Shown here one piece after another: positions 53,590 to 64,000 of a stretch of DNA of 64,000 nucleotides. A program made the translations under genes and the position numbers. Location: NCBI GenBank assembly GCA_942159475.1, contig OW804102.1:22324684-22388683 (forward strand), in the 5' to 3' direction. The stretch is from Sthenelais limicola. Taxonomy: Eukaryota; Annelida; Polychaeta; Phyllodocida; Sigalionidae. Below the pieces are notes generated by a model that did not search any database, was not told the DNA's origin, and saw only the letters and a program-made list of their open reading frames with translations. Each line of letters starts with the position of its first letter. Within the stretch, counting starts at the first letter, position 1.

Positions 53590-56520
53590 CTATATTTTTA
53601 GGAATCGATTAGATATTGGATCTGAATGGGGTTATATATTTCTGACTAGAAACTAATCTTACAGTGGAGGAAATATCGCTGTATATCGGTTAGGCAGGAG
53701 ATCCAGTGGTGTTGTCATTAAGATGATAATCTGTCGATTACAATAGATTCACTTTATTTTACATTATATTGGCGAAGTAAGGAAGAATATGTTATGCAAC
53801 GGGCCGCAGGTGGACTAGACTGGTACCCAATATTTCCGCCGAGGGACGTTTTTCATAACAAATCATTCATTTAGAGTTTCCTTGCTTTACTTATTTATTT
53901 TTATTTGCTTCGCAGCTTGCAAGGTACTTTTGCTGAAGGAATTTGTTATTTATTATACTCGCATTGCTTTGAAAACAACGTATCTAGAGTCAGCTACGCA
54001 TAGTGCATATTTCACTAGTGACTTATGTGGGGTTGTCATGGCAACGTATCTGTTTTCCCCACTAAGATTACCGGTGAAATTCAAATTTATGACTCGATAT
54101 TTTTCTGTTTTTATGATCGAAAGCATATATATATTAAATCTGTTGACTAACTTGTTGCTTTAAGACGCTTAGAATATTGCATTCGTTGATACACAACTCG
54201 TGCAATATTCACGCTACTTTAACAAACTCATTAATTAACCTGTATATAATACAAGCTATTTCTTATCCCAACAATAGACAATTCCTAGACAGTCAAGGAC
54301 AAATAGCTTAAGAAGGAAATCTATTAACTGATTACCAAATATACTCAAAAAGGATGTGTCAGGCTTATTAATCTATTTTTGCCATTGGAGGGCCAGGATA
54401 CTGATACCGTGCATAAGCAGTAATATGATGTGAGTAGGCAGAGCTTCATGCCTCCCTCCCCATTAGAGCAATAATGGAGGTAATATTGCTTATAATCGAA
54501 AAGAGTAGGGTACACATCCTGTTAGCGTGTCTCCTCTCTCGCCCTGATATGACCGGACATATATATATACAAAAACATGGTAAAACAGGGCGTTGAACAA
54601 CCAATTCCCCTACCACCCTTAATGCCAATATTTATAATATATACATGTACATTTTAGTGCGGAATATTCACTGCAGATATATATGTCAAAACTGCATTGT
54701 TGATTGCGAAAAAAAACCCAGGATTCGTGCATTAACGATAGGCAAGCTCACCCAATTCAACCATTGTTTTCCATGAGCTTAACCACTTAGACTCTTAGAC
54801 AAACACGCACCACATGATATGTATTATATGTACGCAGACAAGTCAATGAAAAAATGAATGTTTATAGATGATAAACGCTGTAATAGAGTAGAACATATTC
54901 TACAGTACAATTCCAATAAACAGGTTTGTGTATCAGGATGCTGTATTGAGCACAGCGCTCAATGGTGGTAACGTTGGTGTATGTTTAAGCTGTAAGAATA
55001 ACCACATAAAACACCATGGTCAGCAGAATTTGGCAGATTCTAAAAACATTCCATCATCATAAAATAACATTTCAGTTGGAGGCATTCAATCCCTTTCACC
55101 ACTCTCACCCATCAAAGAATTAATTGTCGTGAGTAGGACCATAATTTCTCTACACTACGACAAGGCAAAAAGGCTTCAACGTGATATGAATCAAGTATGT
55201 TGCATTAAGCCATGTCTATGCATGTTCAGCCATCAAGTCGAGGAATTAAAAGGCTGAGCAGCGTTCCTTTAAATTTAAATAAGATGACACAACACTGCAC
55301 TAAAAGTCAGTTATGCTGACGTTCCTGGCGCTAAGTGAAATTAAGGATTAAGTAATATATCACCCTCTGTGAGCATCCTTTTATGTTCTGAGTGCAATCT
55401 ATCACTGTATATAGTTGATAGGCCGGCGACAATGTGGAAACATAATAGGTCCAAATGAAACGGTTATATGAAAGGCGAGGATGGTATATTCGATCCAATA
55501 TAGGCAACCTTTTGTATTAGTATAGAATATAACATAACTCAAGACTTTAATCTCAGTAGATTTACTTTGGAGGACAACATCGGAATACCTTTCGATAGAC
55601 TAACTCTCTGGTATTTTAGTTTGCACTTTTTTGTTGTTGAAACAATGACTTTTATTTCGTAGTTTAGAAAACATTTCAATGGCCAACATTTACAGCGAGG
55701 TTTACATTGAGGACATCCATACTAAAATCAAATCACTCGCTACATGTTGTTACTTTTGGATTTTATTATTATTTTTCTTTCTCACCCACCAGATCCCATA
55801 ACTTTTTAAACTTATGTGATACAGTTAAATCTCTCATGTTGATATGTTCTTTATATCTTTTTAATTTCGTCCATGTATTTTGACACCGCACAAGTACCCA
55901 TTTTAGACTATTAACATCAAATGTAGCGTTGTACTTCATCGCTCTATATCTCACTCAGATTCCCTTTAGGAAGCCTTTAAGTTCGATTTCGTTGTTGTGG
56001 AATTTTTGCCTATGCAAATAATTCTTGGCGATAAGGATGTTTGCAGTTTTGATATACGTTGCAATTATTTTCTGGACTTTTTCTAACTATTTCTTATCAC
56101 AACTTTGATGACAAGTTCTTTATGTATCTGACAACACATCTAAGCCCCTGTCTAGTATCTGACAAGAACCACCTAACTATAGCTGCAACTTTAGTTATGT
56201 AAAGTGTCAATGTAACTCAAAAGTTTTTGGTGATTTAAGGTACAAACAAGAAACATCTTCGATATAGTATTACCATCCATTTACCTCTCTCTCTCCCTCG
56301 GCTTCTTAGTATTTATAACACAAAGTTGCTGATAACCAGGAGTTCATCCAAACCATGTGGCTCCTTGTCATTAGTCAAGGTAAAACTCAGCACTACTTAC
56401 ACTTTCCTTGGATCGCAACATAAAGAGTTCCAATTTCTTATTGTGAACTTTGCACTGGTTTTGTGACATGTACTTGGAGATGTATCTAATCATCCCAGAG
56501 CACTATCAGTTTTTAGTCAC
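53590..56520. other. Non-coding stretch
   Basis: No gene or repeat family was recognised over about 2.9 kb. The 93-codon frame at 53882-54163 and the 61-codon minus frame at 55769-55954 lack exon signals or domains. Confidence 0.45.
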
Positions 56521-56530
56521 TGCTTTGGAT

Positions 56531-56684
56531 TCAAGGGGCTATAACAACCTACAAGGCAGAGACCAAACAGATTAATAACCTGCATTTCGGGTCTGCTGGT
56601 GCACTAGTCAAGGGGCTATAACAACCTATAAGGCAGAGACTAAACAGATTAATAACCTGGATCTTGGGCCTGCTGATGCACTGC
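56531..56684 (+). repeat. 77-bp tandem duplication
   Basis: Two copies of TCAAGGGGCTATAACAACCT... start at 56531 and 56608 and run to about 56684. A third, inverted fragment (GTGCACCAGCAGCCCCTTATAG) lies at about 56725-56746, so the unit may be part of a small palindromic element. Confidence 0.75.
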
Positions 56685-56829
56685 GTGTGTATGTGCTTCG
56701 TCTCGAGACTATACGCCAATCAGTGCACCAGCAGCCCCTTATAGTTGGTTTTTAATTCTTCCGCACAATATTTCTATATCGACAAAAATATAATTCAATA
56801 AATAAATTATTGATATCATCAGGGTTAGC

Positions 56830-57900
56830 AAAGGCAATTCGTCCACATTTTGCAGTTTTGCTCCAGATTTGTGCTGCTTACAATTACTCTTTCTATCTTT
56901 TCTTCTCCCCCGTCATGGAACCATGATTGGTGCACCTTTACACCTAACACAGGCTCATGCACATAAACACACCTCCAACAATAACCCATGACATAATGAT
57001 TAGACAATATGACCTCAGTTCCTTTGACAAAGGTTATTCTGGCCCACATCTGGTAACAAAGCAACGCTTGCCTCCCCTTTTCACGTCCCTTCCCACAGTT
57101 GTAGGTATACTAATACCAGCATTTCTGGGTGGCTGGACTACTATTTGTGTGCCCTACATGTCGTAATATTGTGTGTCCTGGAACCAGAGTTTCGGTAATA
57201 GCGTCCTAGAATCAGAGGTTCGATAATACAGTTGCCTGCCGAGGCGTTAAAGCTCCCTGTCCACTCTGCTGATTTTCCCCAGGTGAACGGAGGCAGTCAG
57301 CTGACTGATGGACAAAGGGCCTGACAATTTGATTCATCTATTTTGGGCGGAAGGCATTCGACCGTCTGTTAGCTATCTATCTTCATATTTCATGCATCTC
57401 CATTGCTCTGGCGGACCTTTGACTGTCCCCCTCCCATCCTACCACCGTAGAGACAATCGGCTCACTGGATAAAGAGAAACAAAGTGGATATGATCTCCAT
57501 GAAATCATTAGAGTCTATGAATGCTCGTATACTCTATATTGTATATGAAACGATAATTAAATGAAATTAAAGATTCATCAAGTATATATGAGCAGGAGTA
57601 TTTGCTAACCATTGCCATAAAGGGGCTAAATTGGGAGGAAGGCAGGCCCATCTTTTGGCCATAAGAATTATAGAAAAGCCCATCAAGAATCATAATTGGC
57701 ACCTCAGAACAAAACCTTTCCTTCGGATGTTGATTGATAACATTTTTATAAAAAAGATTGATACAAGTGTTGTCTCCTTTGGTTTTATTTTACCTTTTTG
57801 TATATTAATGAGCTCACTAACTGTTGCCAATATAACTTGTGTCAGAGCCTTTTATAGGACGGCCTCGTTCAATCAAAGACTATCAGACATCCAAGGTTAG
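56830..57900. other. Non-coding stretch with a weak inverted repeat
   Basis: A short inverted structure with CCCTGTCCACT and GATGGACAAAGGGCC arms lies at about 57252-57320 and resembles the outer parts of the fold-back MITE at 28111-28199. No gene can be supported; frames at 56825-57064 and 57631-57900 lack ATG or domain support. Confidence 0.4.
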
Positions 57901-57904
57901 GTTT

Positions 57905-58200
57905 AGCATAAAGGCTTGACTCCATTGACATATTTGTCTCTCTACTGTGTGGTTTCATTACACAATGTATCCTCAATATGAATATAATAACAAATAGACT
58001 TGGTAAGAGGAGGATATCGGTAGATTGTGCGACATAGGTTACTTATAATAATTAATAATACATGTAATTGTTTGTGTAATCAACCCCGTGAAGAATGAGT
58101 TCTTTGTTGATAGACTGAATACAAGTTTTTGAAAAAATAAAAAAAATATATGACAATAACTTTCAAATAGCATGTAAGCTGCAACAAGCATGCAGACTGC
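57905..58200 (+). repeat. Dispersed repeat, copy without tandem core
   Basis: The first half matches 200-325 and the second half matches 7556-7640, so this copy joins the two flanks without any long tandem array. It shows that the arrays at 390-624 and 7082-7410 are variable cores of one family. Confidence 0.6.
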
Positions 58201-58231
58201 AGCATGAGTCATGCTTTAAACCACATTAGCC

Positions 58232-58550
58232 CAGGGGTGCGTTACATAAAGGGAGATACGCAATATTATGTCTCCAATCGACTTATGTGTGACGCACACA
58301 AAATTGTGCATATATTTGTGAAGTGCGTTGCGTCCTAAGTTTGGATATTGCGTCTCCACTGGGGAGTGCATCTCCACTTGCAAGTGATATATCAACGTAA
58401 TTCAGGCGGAGACGCAATATCTATAGAATGGACACACAATATCACCCAATGTTACTAGAACTAATTTAAGAAGCGCAGTCTTGTGCGCATCCTACATTAG
58501 TTGATTGAAGACGCAATATTGTGCATCTCCCTTTATGTAACGCACCCCTG
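58232..58550. mobile_element. hAT-like MITE with CAGGGGTGCG ends
   Basis: CAGGGGTGCGTTACATAAAG (58232) and CTTTATGTAACGCACCCCTG (ending 58550) are perfect inverted repeats that extend to about 27 bp. CAGGGG ends are typical of hAT elements, although I see no clear 8-bp target duplication. The interior repeats GACGCAATAT and its complement at least five times as subterminal motifs. There is no transposase frame. Confidence 0.7.
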
Positions 58551-58559
58551 GTGAGGTAT

Positions 58560-59300
58560 CCAAGATCTCATGCCGCACATTGAAATTTGGACTTCAGCTC
58601 TGGTTTAGTTAACTGTTACTATTATCTCGGCATGTATGCACCACCAAGGAAACAACTCAAATGGTCCCAAAACTTAAACGTAGACTTTTATTAAGCCCTG
58701 TAGCAAAAACAACCAGACAAAATCCTCCAAAACTTGGGTCAAAAATGACTTTTAGATGGGTTCCAAAAGAATGGAACCAAAAGTAGAAAAATCAGCAAAT
58801 TCTAAATTCGCTACTGGGTAGAGTGTAATATGACCTGTAGGTGACCTTGACGGAGAAAGGTCATTGACTGAGGTTTACCGAGTGTTGAGTGGGTTCAGGA
58901 GTTTACCCCTTGAGCTTCAACCTTCTTGTCATCAGCTAGTGCCTCAAAGTGTTGCTGAATAGATGGCTTGTATAAGACTAGGGCACTCTATCCCTTGGTA
59001 CATGTACTGCTGGTGTAGGTTAATCTATCTCGGCAATATATTCCAGCCAAGTACTACATTGAAAATACTGTTTCAATAAGAGAAGCTCCAACCTGTGTTT
59101 ATTGAATTTATTGCTACACAAACAGACTTTCTTTAAAGAATTCAGATATTCTTGATACTATTGACATGGGAATAACTGGAAATCACTATTTATGAGGAAA
59201 ATATTATTATGGAAAAATAGACTTTTCCTTTACAAGGTTATGCATTATGTTTGTGATCAGAGTTTTCTCAGCATTAAAATCAGTGGCAATAGAAATCAGA
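58560..59300. other. Non-coding stretch
   Basis: Nothing was recognised here. Confidence 0.5.
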
Positions 59301-59303
59301 GAT

Positions 59304-59465
59304 CTGTTGCATAAAAAATCCTTACTTAAAATGTTCGTTGCTAAGCTAATTTCATGGCTTAGGTAGGAAACTCCTATTGTAGTGATGACAATTTAGGGTT
59401 CTTTATATATAGCAAATCCTTTGCCCAAAAGCTCCTTACCAGCTTTCATAGGTAAACAAGTGAAC
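59304..59465. mobile_element. GTTGCATAA-family MITE, right-truncated copy
   Basis: CTGTTGCATAAAAAATCCTTACTTAAAATGTTCGTTGCTAAG and later CTTAGGTAGGAAACTCCTA and CTCCTTACCAGC match the family. The right terminal repeat is missing. Confidence 0.55.
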
Positions 59466-59489
59466 AAGCACAATTGCTCTCTGCGTTTA

Positions 59490-59740
59490 TCGCTTACGAA
59501 TTGAAAGAAGATGAACAGCAAATAAAAAGCACACTGTGTAGCACAGATACAAGCGATCAAGTGGAATCACAGCTTTAATGTGCTTTGTATGTGCTTCTGC
59601 GGGACAGTGCGGTAAAATCTGACATGTGTTTGATTTGACTGATGAAAAGCAATGAAAAGCACACCATGTAGAAGCAAAACTATAGCGAACCATGAGCACA
59701 GATATAAGCGCTCCAGTGGACTTACAGCTTTAACAAATGG
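59490..59740 (+). repeat. Diverged tandem duplication
   Basis: AAAAGCACACTGTGTAGCACAGATACAAGCGATCAAGTGGAATCACAGCTTTAA-like sequence (about 59527-59579) recurs in diverged form at about 59654-59733, ending GACTTACAGCTTTAA. It is non-coding. Confidence 0.45.
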
Positions 59741-59744
59741 TTAT

Positions 59745-61080
59745 TATAATAAGGTTGAATAACAGTGAATCTTCCTCCGTTTTTATAGCTGAGAATGCAG
59801 CTTAAATCCGTCTCAGACCCTCACACTACTCCCATCTCTCCCGCCATAGCTCTCAGCCCAGTTCTAAGCACTTCATCCAACACCTCCACATCCATTGATA
59901 TACAGTGTATAGAAATATAGGTAAAAATAGTGCCACCTCCTCAAGTATGTTTCCTATACTTATCGACCAATGTATACACATCTCCTCGCCTCCTGCATGG
60001 AATGCCTCCACTTGTAAATAATGTGCTACAAGTGGTGGTATTTGGAGTGATAGATTAACAGTGTAAGCCTACTATGTGATTCTTTAGACAGGAGTTCCAT
60101 TTATAAGATGCCACACAAGTATTTTGGGCTTCATCCTATGAAGTAAATATCATTAATCATTTATTTGGGGCATGGAACGCATTGTACGTTGCTTCATTTA
60201 TATCTTATTTATTAAGGTAATAATGAAATAAAATATATACATGCATGTCTGTGTGTTGCTTTATTGAAATATCTTATCCATTCCGATAATAATGAAAAAC
60301 AATATATTAAATCATGCATGTGTTCGACATAGCCAGGAACATACACACATGCACATAGATGATTAAAGTAATTTAGATTTGAGGTGTTGGACACGTTTGT
60401 ATTATAAATACACAGTTATTCCATTTCCACTCAGAACATTATAAAACTAACAGTAACTGTCATTAGTCTAGTTGTTTATGATATTAGTTGATGGCTTCAA
60501 ATCTATTTAGAATTTTCGATTGTATATTGTATTTGACATTTATTTATAAGTAAAGGGTCAAGGCTTTAGAAAATGTAACAACAGCTAGCTCTCCACATCA
60601 GTGTAATACATTCTGCGAATTAATTTAAAAACTATGAATACTAGTTATATATGAGTATCTATGAGATTGTGTTGATTTATATATTTGTTCAATTATGTTA
60701 CAACGCATTTCGAAACTCTATGTTTTCTTACATTTGGGTTATTTGAGAGGAAAATTGCAATTTTCTGACGCACTGATTCATCGGTTCATAATCCATATAA
60801 CATACGGGAAGAGCGATTTCTATGAAAAGAGGTAGAAATCCATATAAGGAAAAGAGGGGTTTCTTTGTGTCACATGTTCTCGGAATTTGTTGTTTTATAA
60901 ATCGTTTTACTCTTCTGTAGAGTTCTGGCCACCCTCTCTGGAGGACATTATATGTGGTTTGTGAAGGTATCTGGGGTGAAAATATGATTTAGAAGCCTTT
61001 TTTAAATTGCGATCCCTACACTCTATTTATAGCCTGGGAAACCCCTGTGAGATACTACATCACAACCTACGTCTAGGGGG
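59745..61080. other. Non-coding stretch with one high-copy repeat fragment
   Basis: Only the segment at about 60705-60775 (TTTTCTTACATTTGGGTTATTTGAGAGG...CAATTTTCTGACG) is assigned, to the high-copy AT-rich family. Confidence 0.45.
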
Positions 61081-61089
61081 ACCGAACTA

Positions 61090-61370
61090 CATGCAGAGGA
61101 GTGGGGGAGTGAAGAATAGGGTGTAGGAATAGAAAAGGGGGAGGTGGAGGGAAAGAAGAGGGGGGAAAGAGAGGAGGGAGAGGATTAGGGGAAGGGACTG
61201 AGGGGAGGGTGAGAAAGCGGGGAGGGGGAGCATGAGGAGGAGGGGATGGAGAGCGGGGTATCGGAGATGGGGTCGGGTGAGAAAAACAGGTATAAAAGTC
61301 AGAGAAGAGGGGGAGGGAAAATAGGGAGAGGGGGAAGTGTGGGGAGAGAGGGCGACCGTCCGGAGGACGA
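61090..61370 (+). repeat. Purine-rich (GGGA/GAGG) low-complexity tract
   Basis: About 280 bp is almost entirely A/G on the plus strand with GGGGAGGG, GAGGAGG and GAGAAAG units, sharply different from the AT-rich surroundings. Such tracts can form triplex DNA. Confidence 0.85.
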
Positions 61371-61379
61371 GTACTTTGC

Positions 61380-62190
61380 TAGTATTATATAGGGATGTGG
61401 CAGAGTAAAACCAAGATCAAAGGATAAATGTTTATGCATCATATATACTTGAAGTTGTTGGCCAGGTATAACAACCCCACCATAGCTGTCCTTTTAATTC
61501 GCAATGATTTTGCATCTCTGTCAAATCAAAAAATGTATGTGTATCCAAAGTGCTACAAGTTGCAAATGTATAGAGAGAGGGGTGGGGGTATATTATATGC
61601 AAAAGCACATAGACAGACATGTAGGGAATCGATATGACGTCTCCTAATTACATTCCTAACTTGCAAGTCATAACTTTCGATTGTGGATAATCCATTAGCA
61701 AAGTCTTGAAACTTGTTTATTTCATGTCAACAAATCAACAAGTCACTCATAAGATACCTCTGTCTCTCTAAGATAAAGGTTATACACAATACACTATAAT
61801 ACGCTATACACAATAAAAAGATGTTCAAGAAAAATAGCTGCAAGCTTATGCAAGATAAAATGTGACAAATAACAGATCAAAGGTGTACAACATTAAGGTT
61901 TCAGCTAAAGGGCTGTGATTAATGTCGACTTGTCAGAGTCTGGTAACATTATTTCTATTTAGTGGACAATTCTGCTGACAATAGGGTTTCTCTTATTTCC
62001 AGTGATAACAGTTTTTAAAATTGTGAATTTACAGTTATTCAGTATGGCTTATGAGTGGGAATGAGTGAATAATTAAAGGTCAAAGTCGAAGAATTAGTGT
62101 AGGGCAATATTACAGAAGTAGAATTCTTTGACTAATTTATTTCTTAGTTTCCATCGAAAATTCGTATAATTGTGTGATGTCTTTTGGGAA
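61380..62190. other. Non-coding stretch
   Basis: No feature was recognised. Confidence 0.5.
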
Positions 62191-62199
62191 AAATGAGTC

Positions 62200-62640
62200 A
62201 CAAGTTGCAAAACATGGATTTTAATATGATCATATTTGAAAAGATGAGATCTACCTGATTCCAATGATAGTATGAGTAAACAGGGGGATCTAATAACAGT
62301 AGGATATCTAATAAGTATTTCTATATTTTAAGTGTGATATCTTTATCTTTGAAAAAAAGTTATGCAATATATCTGTATAAAGTAATTAAATATACTCCAG
62401 GCGAAGTCCTTCTAAACGCAAGGATATATTGTATTCAATATCCTGGAATTTGATACATAGATTGATATGACCAAAAGTGCTAAACCTTCCAAAGGTCATA
62501 ACAGTTCAATAAAGAAATCATGTATGTGAATAAAACACAAAATATCAATTTTGCGACTTATGACTCATTTTCCTATAACACATCACATATGTTCCCTAAT
62601 TATCATTGCATATCAGAAACAATTATTTAAAAAGCTTCAA
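62200..62640 (+). repeat. Dispersed repeat shared with the retroelement leader
   Basis: It aligns with 12330-12740: shared ATGATCATATTTG...CTACCTGATTCCAATGAT, TTAAATATACTCC and GACTCATTTTCCTATAACACATCACATATG blocks in the same order. It is non-coding and of unknown family. Confidence 0.5.
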
Positions 62641-62644
62641 CAAG

Positions 62645-64000
62645 GTCAATGGAATTTAATCTCAAGGATGTAACTAGCTTTCATTGATTTCTACATTTTT
62701 ACATTTTTCTGACCGCCAGCGCGTTATGCCGTGCCAGAAATTAGGCTGGTTCCGTTCCCTCATATCAGCCATTCCGCTAAATCGCGCGCCATCACTCGGC
62801 GACACAGAAATCTGACGCGATATCTGACAGCTTGCTGATTTGTGATATTCCCTCTATGATAAACCCAGGGTGAGATTGAAGGATCGGTCTCCTTCCACTG
62901 GTGCCCTGATGTTTAGTGAGATTAGTGAAGATAGATGAGATATTGATACTCTGAATTGGAACCGATCTATCCGTCTTCAACTAATGATCACCAACGTTCC
63001 TGCTTGCCCTATTCAATTTTTTTACATTGCAAGATTCGTAATGGATCAACATGTGTTGCCTGTATAGCATGTTCTATGGCTATTGGGTATTCATGAGCAT
63101 TGTATGCAAATTGCATGTACATTACCATAACAAAAAGCCTGCAATATAGTATTGCTTCTGAACTGAGTTCTAAGACCCGGGGGTGTTTCATAAAAATAGG
63201 AGGAATTGTATAAGATACATCGTACGATATAAGATGTATACATCAAAGAATATGCCATACGATTATTACGTGCTTGATTATTTATGTTCCATGACAATGA
63301 ATACTATTTCGTTAATGAAATTGAAATACATATATATTGTTTTATACATTCAATAAACTATTCAGCCTGTAATTATCAGTTTTATAAAGACTAAAATAGC
63401 AAGATACCCCTTAAAGTACAATATTTTAAAATCATATACTCACTCTTATGTGAGATTTGGTCTATACAATGTCTTATGAACTTTCGATATAAGTTACGGT
63501 ACCATGTTATATATGTCCGGATGGGCATGAAATCCCTCTTTAAAGAGTAGTTAGACCCTCCGACCTGACCACACATATATTGCAATACAAGTTTCAACAA
63601 CAATAACATATAGATCTATCAATTATTACAGAGAATTTGGTTATATTTAGCAAACTCAATAACAGGCTAATTCAATACTTATTTGAAATGCCTCTGCCGC
63701 AAGCGTCAAAAACAAGAATGTGTGTAGGCGATATTGTGTGTTTGTCCGTACATGTGTCGTATTTCTAGCTTTGATTCCAGTAAAGAAGGTAGGAGGATCA
63801 TCGTGGACTTCTCTAGATTTCTCTAATTTAAAGTCCCAAGTCTAGCTGGGAGTATCAGGTGTTGTCTGAACAGAGGATTTGGGTGACGGTGCCAGAAATT
63901 GTACAAGTGTCCATCGCCAACTATTTCAAATCAAATCAAAAAAGAGGAAATCATTTTTAAAATAATGTTCTGCATTACATTTCTCTTAGTCTGTACAACG
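62645..64000. other. Non-coding stretch to the window end
   Basis: No gene, RNA or repeat family can be supported. Short minus-strand frames at 62792-63609 have no domain or exon signals. Confidence 0.5.

Overview
The window is a eukaryotic nuclear sequence, AT-rich and crowded with diverged transposon copies. It fits a marine invertebrate, most likely a mollusc or other lophotrochozoan. Three things support this: a eukaryotic tRNA-Asn gene with a Pol III terminator (24750-24832), GT-AG style splice sites, and a SINE-like insertion that begins with a GAGTGAGTTTGGTT...TTTTACGCC motif of the kind I associate with molluscan SINEs. The phylum is an inference. No bacterial operon, CRISPR array or rRNA is present.

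The dominant object is one LTR retroelement of 13.3 kb (9267-22590). It has 620-bp TG...CA LTRs that differ at four positions by eye and a 4-bp target duplication AGGT. Three large frames are open: gag with a CCHC knuckle, pol (protease, RT, RNase H, integrase), and env with signal peptide, furin-type RTKR site, fusion-peptide-like segment and one transmembrane helix. The order and the env type match the errantivirus (Ty3/gypsy plus env) plan. Oddities are a 3.6-kb leader that holds dispersed repeats, CTCF-like motifs, a plausible 126-nt intron and a 69-residue very acidic ORF, and a 1.5-kb 3' noncoding segment without a convincing polypurine tract next to the 3' LTR. The insertion split a short open frame in the host DNA.

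The most unusual locus is at 2933-4070: two small divergently transcribed genes (106 and 103 codons) whose products look paralogous but are not recognisable histones. Each nevertheless has a replication-dependent-histone gene layout: a TATA box about 31 nt from a YCATTCR-like cap site, a very short 5' UTR, no intron, and a 6-bp stem/4-nt loop about 30 nt after the stop. They share a roughly 400-bp bidirectional promoter with a CCAAT/CRE element and short direct repeats.

Left arm (1-9266): a tandem-repeat-bearing dispersed element (about 190-640), a candidate 1.7-kb terminal-inverted-repeat element with a 28-bp flanking duplication (746-2489), the divergent pair, remnants of a minus-strand spliced gene (5613-5705, and SAM-like frames at 5900-6340), and a 66-bp tandem array (about 7017-7410). 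Right arm (22595-64000): almost no coding sequence apart from the tRNA and a possible terminal coding exon (40902-40970), but at least a dozen non-autonomous elements of several MITE or fold-back families, two SINE types and one high-copy AT-rich repeat, several of them nested. The rest looks like ordinary intergenic or intronic DNA.
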